Part shown: positions 44,851-56,847 of the stretch, one piece after another
Layout of the letters: every line of letters starts with the position of its first letter
Numbering within the stretch: the stretch's first letter is position 1
From: Capra hircus
Lineage: Eukaryota > Chordata > Mammalia > Artiodactyla > Bovidae
DNA: 64,000 nucleotides
Assembly: GCF_001704415.2 (NCBI RefSeq)
Contig: NC_030820.1
Coordinates: 46,792,036 to 46,856,035 of the forward strand
Reading direction: 5' to 3'
The notes under the pieces: model-generated
What the model saw: the letters and a program-made list of their open reading frames with translations, nothing else
Told to the model about the DNA's origin: nothing
The model's database searches: none
Made by a program: the position numbers and the translations under genes

Positions 44851-45335
44851 AATCCTAGAGCTTATAGGAGAGCTCTAAGAACTCCAAAACCATCCTCCCA
44901 TGAAAGTCACAGACCTGAAAAAGAACAGAAACCCCAGGGCTGGGCACACATAACCAGTGAAAGGACTGCCAGAGGATCTGGATGCCACACTGATAGTAAC
45001 TGCTGCACAGCCAAAGTTACTATCTGGAAAGCTAACTGTTGGAGCGAGCTTGGAGGGCTTGGGTGTTGTCAGGGCACCGCTGGAGGGATAGAGCTGAAGA
45101 TTCAGACTGAGGCCTTGCACCAGTGACACCACTGGGAGAGCATCTCTGGAGCCCAGGTGAAGAGCAGTTTGCCAAGCCCAGACAAGCTCTGGGATGGGTG
45201 AGCCCAAGGCCAATCTGAGGTTTGGGTTGGTGAGTGTTGATGGTGCAAGGTGAGAAAATAGGAAAAGAGCTATCTTGTCCTTCTCACATTTTTTTTTATG
45301 TTGTTAAGAAGTAGGAAAATTTGTTTGAAAGATTT
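44851..45335. other. Unique DNA, no gene seen
   Basis: A 112-codon minus-strand frame (44875-45213) lacks a recognisable domain. A poly-T stretch lies at 45290-45298. Confidence 0.4.
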
Positions 45336-45472
45336 ATTTGCTTAATTTATTTATTTATAGTTATCTATTTGGCTTAGCTGGGTCTTCGTTGCTGAATGTG
45401 GGCTTTCTCTAGCTGCAGTGAGTGGAGGCTACTCTTCATTGGGGTGTATGGATTTCTCATTGATGGGGTTTC

Positions 45473-45575
45473 TCTCCTTGCCCATGGACAGAGGAGCCTG
45501 GCAGGCTACAGCCCACGGGGTTGCAAAGAGTCAGACACAACTGAGCAACTAACACTTTCACTTTTCACTTTTTTC
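45473..45575 (+). mobile_element. BovA 3' fragment inside the CHR-2
   Basis: cccatggacagaggagcctg through gagcaactaacactttcact with a TTTCACT tail. No clear TSD. Confidence 0.85.
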
Positions 45576-45662
45576 TTCTCTTACTGTGGCTCCTAGGCTC
45601 TAGAGCACAGGCTCAGTAGTTGTGGCACACAGGCTTATTTGCTTCAAGGCATGTGGAATCTT

Positions 45663-46513
45663 GTGCAAGCTTCCTGATGGGAGGGACTGGCCATGAGGAA
45701 AACTTGTTCTGGTGGGCAAGGCCATGCTCACTAAGTCTTTAATCCAATTTTCTGCTAATGGGTGGGGCTGTGTTCCCTCCCTGTAGTTTGACCTGAGGCA
45801 ATGGTAGGGGCAATGGTGACCTCCTTCAAAGGGACTTACGCCAGCATGCTGGGCCTCTCAGGATTGTTGTAGTCAGTGCCCCTGACCCTGTGGTAGGCCG
45901 AGTTGACCCACACCTCCACCAGACTCCCAAGCACACATAGCCAAGTCTGGCTCAGTTTTTTGTGAGGTTACTGCTACTTTCTTCTGGGTCCTGGTGTGCA
46001 CAAGGTTTTGCTTGTACCCTCCAAGAGTCTCTGTTTCCCCAGTCTTGTAGAACTTCTGTAATTAAATCCTGCTGACCTTCAAAGTTGGACTCTCAGATGT
46101 AAGAGCTGGAAAATAAAAAATGGCTGAGCATTGAAGAACTGATGCTTTTGAACTGTGGTGCTGGAAAAGATGCTTGAGAGTCCCTTGGACATCAAGGAGA
46201 TCAAACCTGTCAATCCTAAAGGAAGTCAACCCTGAATATTCATTGGAAGGGCTAATGCTGAAGATAAAGCTCCAATACTTTGGCCATCTGATGCAAAGAG
46301 GTGACTCACTGGAAAAGACCCTGAGGCTGGGAAAGATTGAAGGTGGGAGGAGAAGGGGGTGACAGAGGATGAGATGGTTGGATGATATTACTGACTCAAT
46401 GTATATGAATTTGAGCAAACTCTGGGAGATGGTAAAGGATAGGGAAGCCTAGCATGCTGCAGTTCATGGGGCTGCAAAGAATCACATGCAACTGAGTGAC
46501 TGAAAAACAACGA
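45663..46513 (+). mobile_element. Chimeric insertion: 430 bp non-BovB DNA fused to a BovB 3' end
   Basis: Flanked by identical 12-bp copies of atgtggaatctt at 45651-45662 and 46514-46525, with the CHR-2 continuous across it. Content: 45663-46093 is non-BovB sequence beginning gtgcaagcttcctgatggga and ending ccttcaaagttggactctc, probably a dispersed repeat I cannot name. 46094-46505 is the BovB 3' end from the block coding GCESW to the tail. The outer duplication shows that both parts arrived as one unit, for example by template switching or readthrough transcription. Confidence 0.8.
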
Positions 46514-46603
46514 ATGTGGAATCTTACCAGACCTGGGATCAAAACTGTGCCCCTTGCATTGGCAGGTGGATTCTTAACCGTTAGACCACTAGGGAAGCCC
46601 CCC

Positions 46604-47944
46604 ACCCACTTGACTGTCCCTCTTGACACCTGCATTTCACTCTTCTCTGTTCCACAACTACATTCTTCTAGGCCCATGGTGGCTGTTCCCAGTGCCATCC
46701 TTGCACCTTGCTCCTTTGTGTGGCACTTTTGGTAACAACTCCTCTCAAGGTAGAATGCTTGACCTCTGCCCTGATGTTGGGCCCCTGAGCCTGCTTATCT
46801 GGCAGCAGCTTTCACAGAAGATCATGGTCACATCTGTTCTGCAGTGGTTTCTGTTGAAAGTGCACCTTTGACCAGCTCTGTGCACCTATCTCTGGTCAGT
46901 TTCATTGTGAATGGCTACCACTAGAAACCTTCAGAAGAGTGCCCCTGGGTATAGATGCCTCCGTGATTACTTGGAGGGCTGGAAGTACCAGGAATTTCCC
47001 CCCTTCTCCATGGCCAGTAGACAAACATTGGTGTGGAAGTACAATAGCCCAGTTCCTTTGCCTGGGTGTGTAATTTACTCTCAGCTCTGGAATGATCAGG
47101 CCAGGCCTGACATTCTTGTAAGGCTTCCTCTCCTTCCCTGTCCTGCTTCCCCCACCTCACCACCTTACAGGTTTCTCCTGGAAACATTTCTTTCATAAAC
47201 CCTAAATGAAAATTCAGGTACAACCTGATCCACAATTCCAAAGTTCATCAAGGTGCTCATTTTGTAACTGGAACTCACTGAATACTAAGTAATTGACTGA
47301 TAAAGTACATAGCAATGATGGCATTCTGATGTTGCCCCAGCAGGCATTCCCCCTTATCACCTGCACTCAATTTTCTTAATTAAAATCATCACTCTCACAT
47401 TCTCAGCCAGTCAGTGCATGGAAGGTAGACTCCTACCCAAGCTCCCACATGGATCCTAATTGGTTTAAGACGATCAATAGACTCCATTCCTCTGCCCACA
47501 GAGATTAGTTCCATCTTGGGCAGGAAACGAGACTGATCTAATGGGAAGTCATCTTACCATTAGACTGAGGAGTTGTCTGTTTGGATTGCCGGGAAGAAAG
47601 AGCCTCCTCACAAGGCCCAGGAAGAAAGGGTTGGCTGGTGCTGCTCCCACCACCCTGGGAAGGGAAATAACACCTAGAGACAGAACAGAAATGCAAGAGA
47701 AGCTAGTCCTGGTTCCATCATTTGAGCCCCAGATAGAAGACTATTATTTGCAGGAGCCTCTAAATTCCTTTTTATTAATTTATTAGTTGATTTGAGTTGG
47801 ATAGTTTTTCTTTTATTTGTACACTTAAGAGTACTAAATGATTCCTTGACTCTTTCTAGAAGTAGTCTGATTTTGAGATTATTTTAAGGAGTTCTTTATG
47901 TATTCTGAATGCTTCATTATAAGGATGAATTAAAATGAAAATTT
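46604..47944. other. Long low-repeat stretch, no gene seen
   Basis: Frames of 80-106 codons on both strands show no domain. 47430-47600 has an LTR-like texture (ccaagctcccacatggatcc ... caggaaacgagactgatcta) that I cannot assign. Confidence 0.4.
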
Positions 47945-48122
47945 TCCCCTGGGGAGGAGGAATTCATGCTCAGTGGGTATACAGTTTCAATTTTGCAAGA
48001 TAAAAAGATTTAGAGAATCTTTGTTGTACAACAATGCGGATACACTTAACATTACTGAAATGTACATTTAAATAGTTATTATGGTAAACTTAATTTTGTG
48101 TGTTTTTACCAAATAAAACACC
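47945..48122 (+). mobile_element. L1M 3' end
   Basis: gtgggtatacagtttcaatt (47974), ctttgttgtacaacaatgcg (48019), atttaaatagttattatggt (48065) and ttaccaaataaaacacc end. Confidence 0.6.
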
Positions 48123-48243
48123 ATAGAATGTAAGTATATACATATATCTAACTGCATCAAGCCATACCATTCAAATGAGTACATTTTATGGTAAATTACA
48201 ACCTAGTAAAATTATTTTTTAAAAAAAGATTCTTTCCCTGTAG

Positions 48244-48569
48244 CAGCAGTCCCTAACCTTTTTCACACCAGGAACCAATTTCATGGAAGGTGATTTTTTC
48301 CCATGGACTGGGGATAAGAGCAGGGGTGGGGGTTGGTTTCAGGATGATTCTCATGAGGAGCACACAATGTATATCCCTGGAATGTGCAGTTCACAGGAGG
48401 GTTTGTGCTTCTAAGAGAATCTAATGCTGCTGCTGATCTGACAGGAGGCAGAGCTCAGACGGTGATAGGAAGCAGCTGTAAATACAGATGAAGCTTTGCT
48501 TGCTTGCCACTGCTCACCTCCTTCTGTGCAGCCCAATTTCTAACAGGCGTGGGTGGTGGGGACCCTCTG
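48244..48569 (-). mobile_element. Charlie-like hAT element, near full length
   Basis: TIRs cagcagtccctaacc and (reverse of) cagagggtccccacc at 48244 and 48569. Contains agctgtaaatacagatgaag (48474), as in the 11.6 kb copy. Candidate 8-bp TSD ccctgtag / ttctatag differs by three transitions, consistent with age. Non-autonomous, no transposase frame. Confidence 0.75.
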
Positions 48570-48814
48570 TTCTATAGGGTCCCGACTTCATGACATCCTG
48601 CGTCATGAGCAATTTCACAATTACTATCAAGATTTCCAGCAATGGGCCAAGGACTCAATTTTGTTATTGGACAGGGAATGCTGTGGTGCAGTTGTTACCC
48701 TATTCAGAGGGGATAACATGATTCTGTGACTTGAAACAAAATCATTAACTATTGTTGAGCAGGTGGACCAATAATGTGTGGATGCCTGTTAGATATTCTT
48801 ATTGATATTCTTTA

Positions 48815-49080
48815 AATTAATTTATTCACTCCTTCGACAGATATTTACTGAGTAATCACTATATGATAGGCACTGTAATAGGTGTTGAGGATATGATAAT
48901 GACCAAAACAGACAAAAATATGTGCCCTCGTGGATTACATTCTAGTAGGGGAGAAACACATAAATAAGATAAATGTATAAATGTATACCATGATGGATAG
49001 TGAAAAGTATTACAGGAGAAAAATAAATAAGGAATATGGAGGACAGAGGTTAGCCTAAATGAGAAGGCAACATTGGAGTA
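48815..49080 (+). mobile_element. L2 (LINE2) 3' region
   Basis: attcactccttcgacagata, actatatgataggcactgta (48859), gaccaaaacagacaaaaata (48901), ggattacattctagtagggg (48932) and a downstream AGAAAAATAAATAAGG block. Confidence 0.65.
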
Positions 49081-49401
49081 AAGATTTCATGAATGAAACA
49101 CGAACATCAACCTCACTGCCTTGTGGAAGCATAATCTGAGGCAGCATAGTGAGGAAATTGTGCCAGGAGAAAAGGGAGGATGCAGCCACATCAGTTGTAC
49201 ACAGCCAGGGCCAGCTTCACAGGTGTGTAGTCTATGAAATTTTATAGGGACCCACTCTGAGAAGCACCCAATGCATAGTTTATGCTCTGTGGTCACCATC
49301 TTGAAATTATATAAATTTTAAAACAAGGGACCCTGCATTTTCATTTTGTGCTTTATTATGTAGCTGGCCCTGCATATAGCACTTTATTTTGGGGGTTCAG
49401 C
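49081..49401. other. Unique DNA, no gene seen
   Basis: Nothing recognised. Confidence 0.4.
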
Positions 49402-49409
49402 AATGCCTT

Positions 49410-49673
49410 TGAGGCTGAAACTCCAATAATTTGGCCACCTGAGGCAAAGAACTGACTCATTAGAAAAGACCCTGATGCTGGGAAAGATGGAAGGCAGGAG
49501 GAGAAGGGGACAACAGAGGATGAGATGGCTGGATGGCGTCACTGGCTCAATGGGCATGAGTTTGAGTAAACTCCGGGAGTTGGTGATGGACAGGGAGGCC
49601 TGGTGTGCTGCAGTCCAAGGGGTCGCAAAGAGTCAGATATGACTGAGCGACTGAACTGAACTGAACTGAATTG
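49410..49673 (+). mobile_element. BovB 3' end, 5'-truncated, young
   Basis: gaggctgaaactccaataat to a gaactgaactgaactgaatt tail. Flanked by aatgcctt at 49402-49409 and 49674-49681. Confidence 0.9.
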
Positions 49674-49825
49674 AATGCCTTCTCCCTAACACTCCCCTCA
49701 AAACCGCAAGTACTACAAAACATTAGTACTCTGAATATTAATGATTTGCATCTCTAAAATATTGGTGTGAATTGTTTTTCTTCTAACTGATCTTGGGTGG
49801 CCTGCAATGGCTTGGAGCACGGCTT

Positions 49826-49898
49826 GGATTCCCAACCAGCGATTAAGGCTAGGTTGCAGTGGTGAAAACACCAGATCCTAGCCATTAGACCAGTGGTC
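49826..49898 (-). mobile_element. tRNA-Glu(TTC)-like relic
   Basis: On the minus strand the sequence follows tRNA-Glu: ggtctaatggctaggat (D arm), a tttTTCac anticodon loop between ggtg and cact, then ctggttgggaa acceptor side. The T-arm B-box is degraded (ccttaatcgctgg) and stems contain mismatches. Probably a SINE head or retropseudogene, not a functional tRNA gene. Confidence 0.45.
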
Positions 49899-50375
49899 AG
49901 TGGCAAGGGCCCTGGCTCTTTGACTTTGCAGAAAAGAATTTCCACAAAGTCGGAAAGTAGTGAAGCAAATAAAGTATTTAGTAGGAGAGAAAAGAGTATA
50001 GTACGTGTGGACAGACACACAGGCAGAGGGAGAGTGCTTGAGTTGCACCCACATAACATTTAAAATCACTTATATGAGGCATTTCTTCTGGGTTTCCTTT
50101 GGCCAATCATTATGATTCACCTGGTTCACTTTCCATATTTGGTATATCTCAGGATCCTTCCTTGTGTGTGCACACATCTCTTAGCTAAGATGGATCCTAC
50201 TGAAAAGTCAGCTGGGTAGAATACCCCTTGACATGACTCCCCTTTGGCCTGCTAGGAGCCTTTTCTGTGTTTGTATGGTCAGGGAGATCTCCTGACTTTG
50301 GGAATGAGAAATATGTGGTCTGTGCAGGATCTAGCCTCCTCCCTTAATTGTCCTGCTATTCTTGTCTTGGAATTT
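49899..50375. other. Diverged DNA, possibly a degraded LTR
   Basis: Read on the minus strand, the ctactaaatactttatttgc / tttgtggaaattcttttctg order resembles a retroviral LTR U5. No TATA/AATAAA pair is clear. Confidence 0.25.
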
Positions 50376-50437
50376 CCATCAATAGAGAATGAATCCCATC
50401 AATAGAGAATGAATCTCCATCAATAGAGAATGAATCT
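50376..50437. repeat. Minisatellite, three units of 20-21 bp
   Basis: Unit ccatcaatagagaatgaatc(t) starts at 50376, 50396 and 50417. Copies are essentially identical, so the array is young or homogenised. Confidence 0.92.
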
Positions 50438-50529
50438 CCAGTTGCTTTACCCTGGGGGGACTCATTTACCTCCTGCCTCATGACAAGTTTGAAGTGTGAG
50501 ATAGAAATTATATCCGTCAGGGTAGGCTG

Positions 50530-50860
50530 GGTTATGATGCATAACAGAAACTCTAAATTCCAGTGGCTTTAAACAAAGGTTTATTTCCCTCTCACACTAC
50601 ACATTTATTATGAGTCACTTAGGAGCTCTTCTGTGCATCATCCTTACTCAGGACTCACTAGAGGAAGTGGAAACAAGGGCAACTGTGCACCGGCTCTTAC
50701 AGCTTATCAGAAGTGACACGCATGACTCAAACTCACATTTCATTGGCCAATACAAGTCACATGAGGACACCCAGCCTGAAGGAACAAGGAAGTACAAAGA
50801 GGAGTCCAGGAATGGGCACATTTTTAACCAATTGTTCTAACACCATTTTTCAAACAACTC
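50530..50860 (+). mobile_element. Old mammalian interspersed repeat, unnamed
   Basis: ggttatgatgcataacagaa, ccagtggctttaaacaaagg (50560), tttcattggccaatacaagt (50738) in order, a pattern seen in dispersed old mammalian repeats. Confidence 0.4.
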
Positions 50861-50894
50861 ATCCTTCCTTTCATGATTTTAATTGTGCATTTGT

Positions 50895-51730
50895 CATATA
50901 CTAAATTTTTATTGATATTTAGGCCTCTTTTTGAATAATCTTTCTGTTCCACTTACTTCTCTTTTCATGTGTGTGCAGAATTATTCTGTTTTAATTTCTG
51001 TAGCTTTACAATGTCATACAATATCAAAAAGGATAATAAGTACCCCCTCAAGTTTCTCTCTTGAAATCCTTTTCTGGTTAGTATCATCCCTTTAATTTTT
51101 AGATAGATTCAAGAATCACTTTGTCAAGTCCTCCTTACCCCTTCTACATGATTTTGATTAGAATGGAATTATATTTGTAGAAAAATGTATACCTCTTTAC
51201 AATATAAACTTACTAATTTGGACATGACCCTGGGCAAACTCTGAGAGATGGTGAAAGACAGGGAGGCCTGGCATGCTGTAGTCCATGGGGTTGCGAAGAG
51301 TTGGACACAACTTGGCGACTAAACTAATCTCTCAAGTATCTCAGCAAGCTTTTATTATTTTCTTCAAATATATTCAGTGACTTCGTATTAATTTGATTTC
51401 TAGGTATTTTGTTTCATAGTTGGTGTGAGTGGAACCCTTATTATGGTTTCTAATCATTAGTCTAGTATAGTAGAAGGGTTCTTGATTTTACTAGCTTGTA
51501 CTAATCCATCCTACTGAACTATTAAAAAAAACCTTTTTTTTTTCTGGAGGTTGTTGTTTATTTACAAATGATGATTAGTCTCGTTCTCTTCCTTTTTTAA
51601 AAGCCAATTTTATACTTCTCATTTCTGCATTAAGAATGAAACTTGGAGAGTTAACCGATGCAGTTTTATTTCCACTGTTTTCTGTGACCTAGTTGCTACT
51701 TCTTCTACCATTTCTCTCTAGCAGTTAATG
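50895..51730 (-). mobile_element. Ancient L1 ORF2 fossil, split by BovB tail
   Basis: Minus-strand L1 ORF2 5' region: tctgtagctttacaatgtca (50998), tttgattagaatggaattat (51152), then after the interruption ttgatttctaggtattttgt (51392). Frames broken. Confidence 0.6.
51221..51330 (+). mobile_element. BovB 3'-terminal fragment
   Basis: gacatgaccctgggcaaact to cacaacttggcgactaaac; the last ~110 bp of BovB. Confidence 0.85.
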
Positions 51731-51932
51731 TGTTCTGCACTTATGGGCCTAGGGAATGGGATGACACAGCAGAATACATAGGGAAAGGAGGTCAAATTCT
51801 TGGAGCTTGCAATTTGAAATGTCTACCAGATTCAGAAGAACAGACGCGGAAGTGATGAAGCCTTTGTACTGAGTAATCAAGATGGCCTCTGGACCACAGC
51901 TGATCCATGAGTTGTTTGTCACTGGTCCATGG

Positions 51933-54515
51933 TGGTAGAAAACTACAGGCCAATATCACTGATGAACATAGATGCAAAAATCCTCAACAAAATTTTAGCA
52001 AACAGAATTCAATAACACATCAAAAAGCTCATACACCATGATCAAGTTGGGTTTATTTGAGGGATAGAAGGATTCTTCAATATACAGAAATCAGTCAATG
52101 TGATACACTATATTAGCAAATTGAAAGATTAAAACCATATGATCATCTCAATAGATGCAAAAAAAGCCTTTGACAAAATTCAGCACCTATTTATTATTAA
52201 AACTCTTCAAAATATGGGCATAGAAGGAACCTACTTCAACATAGTAAAGGCCATATATGATAAGCCTACAGCAAATATTATTCTCAATGGTAAAAAACTG
52301 AAAGCATCCCCCCTAAGATCAGGAACAAGACAAGGGTGTCCACTTTCACCACTATTATTCACTATAGTTCTGGAAGTCCTAGCGACAGCAATCAGAGAAG
52401 AAAAAGAAATAAAAGGAAAGGAAGAAGTAAAGCTCTCACTGTTTGCAGATAACATGATACTGTACATAGAAAACCCTAAAGATAGTATCAGAAAATTACT
52501 AGAGCTAATCAGTGAATTTAGCAAAGTTGTAGGATGCAAATCAATACACAGAAATCACTTGCATTTCAATATACTAACAATAAAAAATCAGAAAGAGCAA
52601 TTAAGGAATCAATCCTATTCACCACTTCAACAAAAAGAATTAAATATCTAGGAATAAACTTACCTAAGGAGACAAAAGAATTGTACACAGAAAATTGTAA
52701 GACACTAATGAAGGAAATCAAGGATGACAGAAACAGATGGAAAGATATTCCATGTTCCTGAGTAGGAAGAATCAATATTGTGAAAATGACTATACTACCA
52801 AAAGCAATCTACAGATTTAATGCAATCCCTATCAAATTACCAATGGTATTTTTCACAGAACTAGAACAAAAATTTCACAATTCATATTGAAACAAAAAAG
52901 ACCCTGAATAGCCAAAGCAGTTTTGAGAAAGAAGAATGGAACTGGAGGAATCAAGCTTCCTGACTTCAGATTACACTACAAAGCTACAGTCATCAAGACA
53001 GTATGGTATTGGCACAAAAACAGAAATATAGACCAATGGAACAAGATAGAGAGCCCAGAAATAGACCCATGCACCTATGGGTACCTTATTTTTCACAAAG
53101 GAGGAAAGAATATACAATGGGCAAAGACAGCATTTTCAATAAACGGTGCTGAGAAACTGGACATCTACGTGTAAAAGAATGAAATTAGAACACTTCCTAA
53201 CACCATACAAAGACAAACTCAAAATGGATTAAAGACCTAAATGTAACACCAGAGACTATAAAACTCTTAGAGGAAAACATAGGCAGAACACTCAATGATT
53301 TAAATCAAAGCAAGATCCTCTATGACCCACCTCCTAGAGTAATGGAAATAAAAACAAAAATAAACAAGTAGGACCTGATTGAACTTAAAAGCTTTTGCAC
53401 AGCAAAGGGAAGTATAAGCAAGGTGAAAAGACAACCCTCAGAATGAGAGAAAATAATATCAAATGAAACAACTGACAAAGGATTAATTTCCAAAATATAA
53501 AAGCAGCACATACAACTCAATGCCAGAAAAACAAACAACCCAATCAAAGAGTGGGAAAAAGACCTAAACAGACATTTCTCCAAAGAAGACATAGAGAAGG
53601 CTAACACACACATGAAAAGATGCTCAACATCTCTCATTAATAGAGCAATGCAAATCAAAACTACAATAAGATATCACCTCACACCAGTCAGAATGGCCCT
53701 CATGAAAAAGTCTACAGACAATAAATGCTGGAAAGGGTATGGAGAAAAGGGAACACTCTTGCTCTGTTAGTGGGCATGTAAATTGATATAGCCACTATGG
53801 AAGATGGTATGGAGATTCGTTAAAAAACTAGGAATAAAACCACTATATGACCCAACAATCCCACTCCTATACATATATCCTGAGGAAACCAAAATTGAAA
53901 GAGACATATGTATCACATTGTTCACTGTAGCACTATTTACAACAGCTAGAACATGGAAGCAACCTAGATGTCCATCGACAGATGAATGGATAATGAAGTG
54001 TGGTATATATACACAATGGAATATTACCCAGCCATTAAAAGGAACGCATTTGAGTCAGTTTTGATGAGGTGGATGAACTTAGAACCTATTATACAGAGTG
54101 AAGTGAATCACAAAGAGAAAGATAAATATCATATTCTAACACATATATATGGAATCTAGAAAAATGGTACTGAAGAATTTATTTAGAGGGCAGCATGGAG
54201 AAACAGACATAGAGAATAGACTTATGGACATGGGGAGAGGGGAGGAGAGGGTGAAATATATGAAAGAGTAACATGGAAATTCATATTACCGTATGTAAAA
54301 TAGATAGCCAATGGGAATTTGCTGTATGGCTCAAGAAATTCAAACAGGGGCTCTGTATCAACCTAGAGGGATGGGATGGGGAGGGAGATGGGAGGGAGTT
54401 TCAAAAGGGAGGGGATATATGTATACCTATGGCTGATTCATGTTGAGGTTTGACAGAAAACAGCAAAATTCTATAAAGAATTATCCTCCAATAAAAAGAT
54501 AAATTAATTAAAAAA
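51933..54515 (+). mobile_element. L1 LINE (ruminant), 5'-truncated, ORF2 RT to 3' end
   Basis: About 2.58 kb from within ORF2 RT (actacaggccaatatcactg) to the 3' UTR and A-rich tail (aattaattaaaaaaaag). The 3' UTR includes gggatgggatggggagggag. No TSD found, partly because a BovB abuts the tail. Confidence 0.9.
52139..54064 (+). pseudogene. L1 ORF2 pseudogene (RT and C-terminal region)
   Basis: Reverse transcriptase of L1. The longest open piece, 52139-52651, has SIDAKKAFDKIQH (RT motif A), GTRQGCPLSPLLF and LFADNMILY. The catalytic FADD box reads FADN (residues 102-105; asparagine codon 52451-52453), removing one of the two metal-binding aspartates. Further open pieces at 52534-52761, 52923-53174 and 53804-54064 lie in other frames. 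Dead enzyme. Confidence 0.85.
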
Positions 54516-54523
54516 AAGAAGAA

Positions 54524-55475
54524 GAAGCAAGAGTTAGAACTGGACACGGAACAACAGACTGGTTCCAAATCGGGAAAGGAGTACGTCAAGGCTGTATATT
54601 GTCACCCTGCTTATTTAACTTCTATGCAGAGTACATCATGACAAAAGCTGGGTTGGATGAAGCAGAAGCTGGAATCAAGACTGCAGGGAGAAATATCAAT
54701 AACCTCAGATATGCAGATGACACCACTGTTATATCAGAAAGCGAAGAAAAACTAAAGAGCCTCTTGATGAAGGTGAAAGAGAAGAGCTCAACATTCAGAA
54801 GACTAAGATTATGGCATCTGGTTCCATCACTTCATGGCAAATAGATGGAGAAACAATGGAAACAGTGAGAGACTTTATTTTGGGGGCCTCCAAAATCACT
54901 GCAGATGGTGACTTCAGCCATGAAATTAAAAGATGCTTGCTCCTTGGAAGAAAAGTTATGACTAACCTAGAGTACATATTCAAAGGCAGAGACATTACTC
55001 TGCCAACAAAGGTCCATCTAGTCAAAGTTATGGTTTTTCCAGTAGTCACGTATAGATGTTAGAGTTGGACTATAAAGAAAGCTGAGCACCCAAGAATTGA
55101 TGTTTTTGAACTGTGGTGTTGAAGACTCTTGAGAGTCCCTTGGACTGCAAGGAACACCAACCAGTCCATCCTAAAGGAAATCAGTCCTGAATATTCATTG
55201 GAAGAACTGATTCTCAAGCTGAAACTCCGATACTTTGGCCAATTGATGCAAAGAGCTGACTCACTGGGAAAGACCCTGATGCTGGGCAAGATTGAAGGCA
55301 GGAGGAGAAGGGGACGACAGAGGATGTGATGGTTGGATGACATCACCATGGATATCACGATGGACATGAGTTTGAGCAAGCTCCGGGAGTTGGTGATGGA
55401 CAGGGGCGCCTGGAGGACTGCAGTCCATGGGGTTGCAAAGAGTTGGACATGATTGAGTGGCTGAACTGAACCTAA
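54524..55475 (+). mobile_element. BovB LINE, 5'-truncated, abutting the L1 tail
   Basis: Begins agaagcaagagttagaactg in the RT domain directly after the L1 poly-A and ends at the gctgaactgaacctaactga tail. YADD is intact (54713-54724). Open pieces 54599-54844 (which lacks the EKVGLKL block), 54811-55062 and 55129-55329. Confidence 0.9.
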
Positions 55476-55477
55476 CT

Positions 55478-56462
55478 GATATGGAAAATTATGCAAACAA
55501 ACAAAACAAGATTGTTAATTCCAGGAAAAACTCAAGTTGTTTCTTTTTAAAGGCAAAGTCATAAATATCTGTCCTGGTTTATCTGTAAAATAGGGCTTAT
55601 ATATTCTTGGTAATGTCAACATTTAATATTGATCCAATCACAGTGACACAATTTTAAGGAGAAAATGGAGGGCCTGGAAGTATGTATCACAGGGGATGAT
55701 GAGGGAACAGAGCAAAATCTCCATCTTACACTGGAGAAAATCAATTGACTTGGCCTAATACTGAAACACTGTTAAATGGTAATATAAATATATCATGTGG
55801 TGATATTGAAGTCAGTACAAAAGGTTTCAGCTGAAAGAATTGAAGGTGAGTATTTCTAGGGGAGCAAGGGAAAAGGGCTTCTCTTCCCTCGCAGAAGTCT
55901 ACTGATTTTCATGACCAGCCTGATGGGACAAATGACTTGGTCAGATATATGCACTGGTAATTTTGAGAAAAAGAAAACAAAATTTAAAAAGAAAATTATC
56001 AAAGTTCCTCTTTCCTTAGCTGGTCACAACCTAGTTCTGTGTCACTCTGGCAACCTTAATCCCCAGCTCTTCCAATGCCCATTCTGGGCACCCAGACCAT
56101 AGTACCCATCATCAGTTTGGGACCATCCTAAATTTCCCTTCCACTGCCCTTGAACCTTGTCTCAGCCAGATGTTCTTCAGAGACTGTTAAGCCTCCTTTC
56201 TTCTCCGATCTACTTAGAAGAGCAAAGATTTTCTAAATTACTCATTAGTAGTACTTACTGCATTTAGCCAGTTCAAGTATGGATCTCTTTCTCTCTCAGT
56301 AAGCTGAAAACTTCTGGTGGAAGTGGACATACCTATTTGATGTCTAGCCAAATGTTAATAATAGATGTGCCCAAATATTTCATGGATAAACTTAAAATTA
56401 AAATTCATGGTGAATTAATAAGCAAATTTAAATCAAAGTCTGGAGATAAACTGAAGGTTCAG
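55478..56462. other. Unique DNA, no gene seen
   Basis: Nothing recognised on either strand. Confidence 0.4.
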
Positions 56463-56847
56463 TTCAGTTCAGTTGAGTTCAGTTGCTCAGTCGTGTCCGA
56501 CTCTTTGCAACACCATGAATCGCAGCACGCCAGGCCTCCTTGTCCATCACCATCTCCCGGAGTTCACTCAGACTCACGTACATCAAGTCAGTGATGCCAT
56601 CCAGCCATCTCATCCTCGGTCATCCCCTTCTCCTCCTGCCCCCAATCCCTCTCAGCATCAGAGTCTTTTCCAATGAGTCAAGTCTTCGCATGAGGTTGCC
56701 AAAGTACTGGAGCTTCAGCTTTAGCATCATTCCTTCCAAAGAAATCCCAGCGCTGATCTGCTTCAGAATGGACTGGTTGGATCTCCTTGCAGTCCAAGGG
56801 ACTCTCAAGAGTCTTCTCCAACACCACAGTTCAAAAGCATCAATTCT

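Larger units (their letters stand above)
45336..46603 (-). mobile_element. CHR-2-type SINE, split twice
   Basis: Tail at left (aatttatttatttatag), body 45362-45472 and 45576-45650, head 46526-46603 (ggtggattcttaaccgttag ... ggaagcccc). A BovA fragment interrupts it at 45473-45575 and a chimeric insertion at 45663-46513. Confidence 0.85.

Noticed and set aside
54713..54724. Intact YADD box as a sign of an active BovB
   Set aside because: The copy is 5'-truncated with no endonuclease and has frame breaks on either side.
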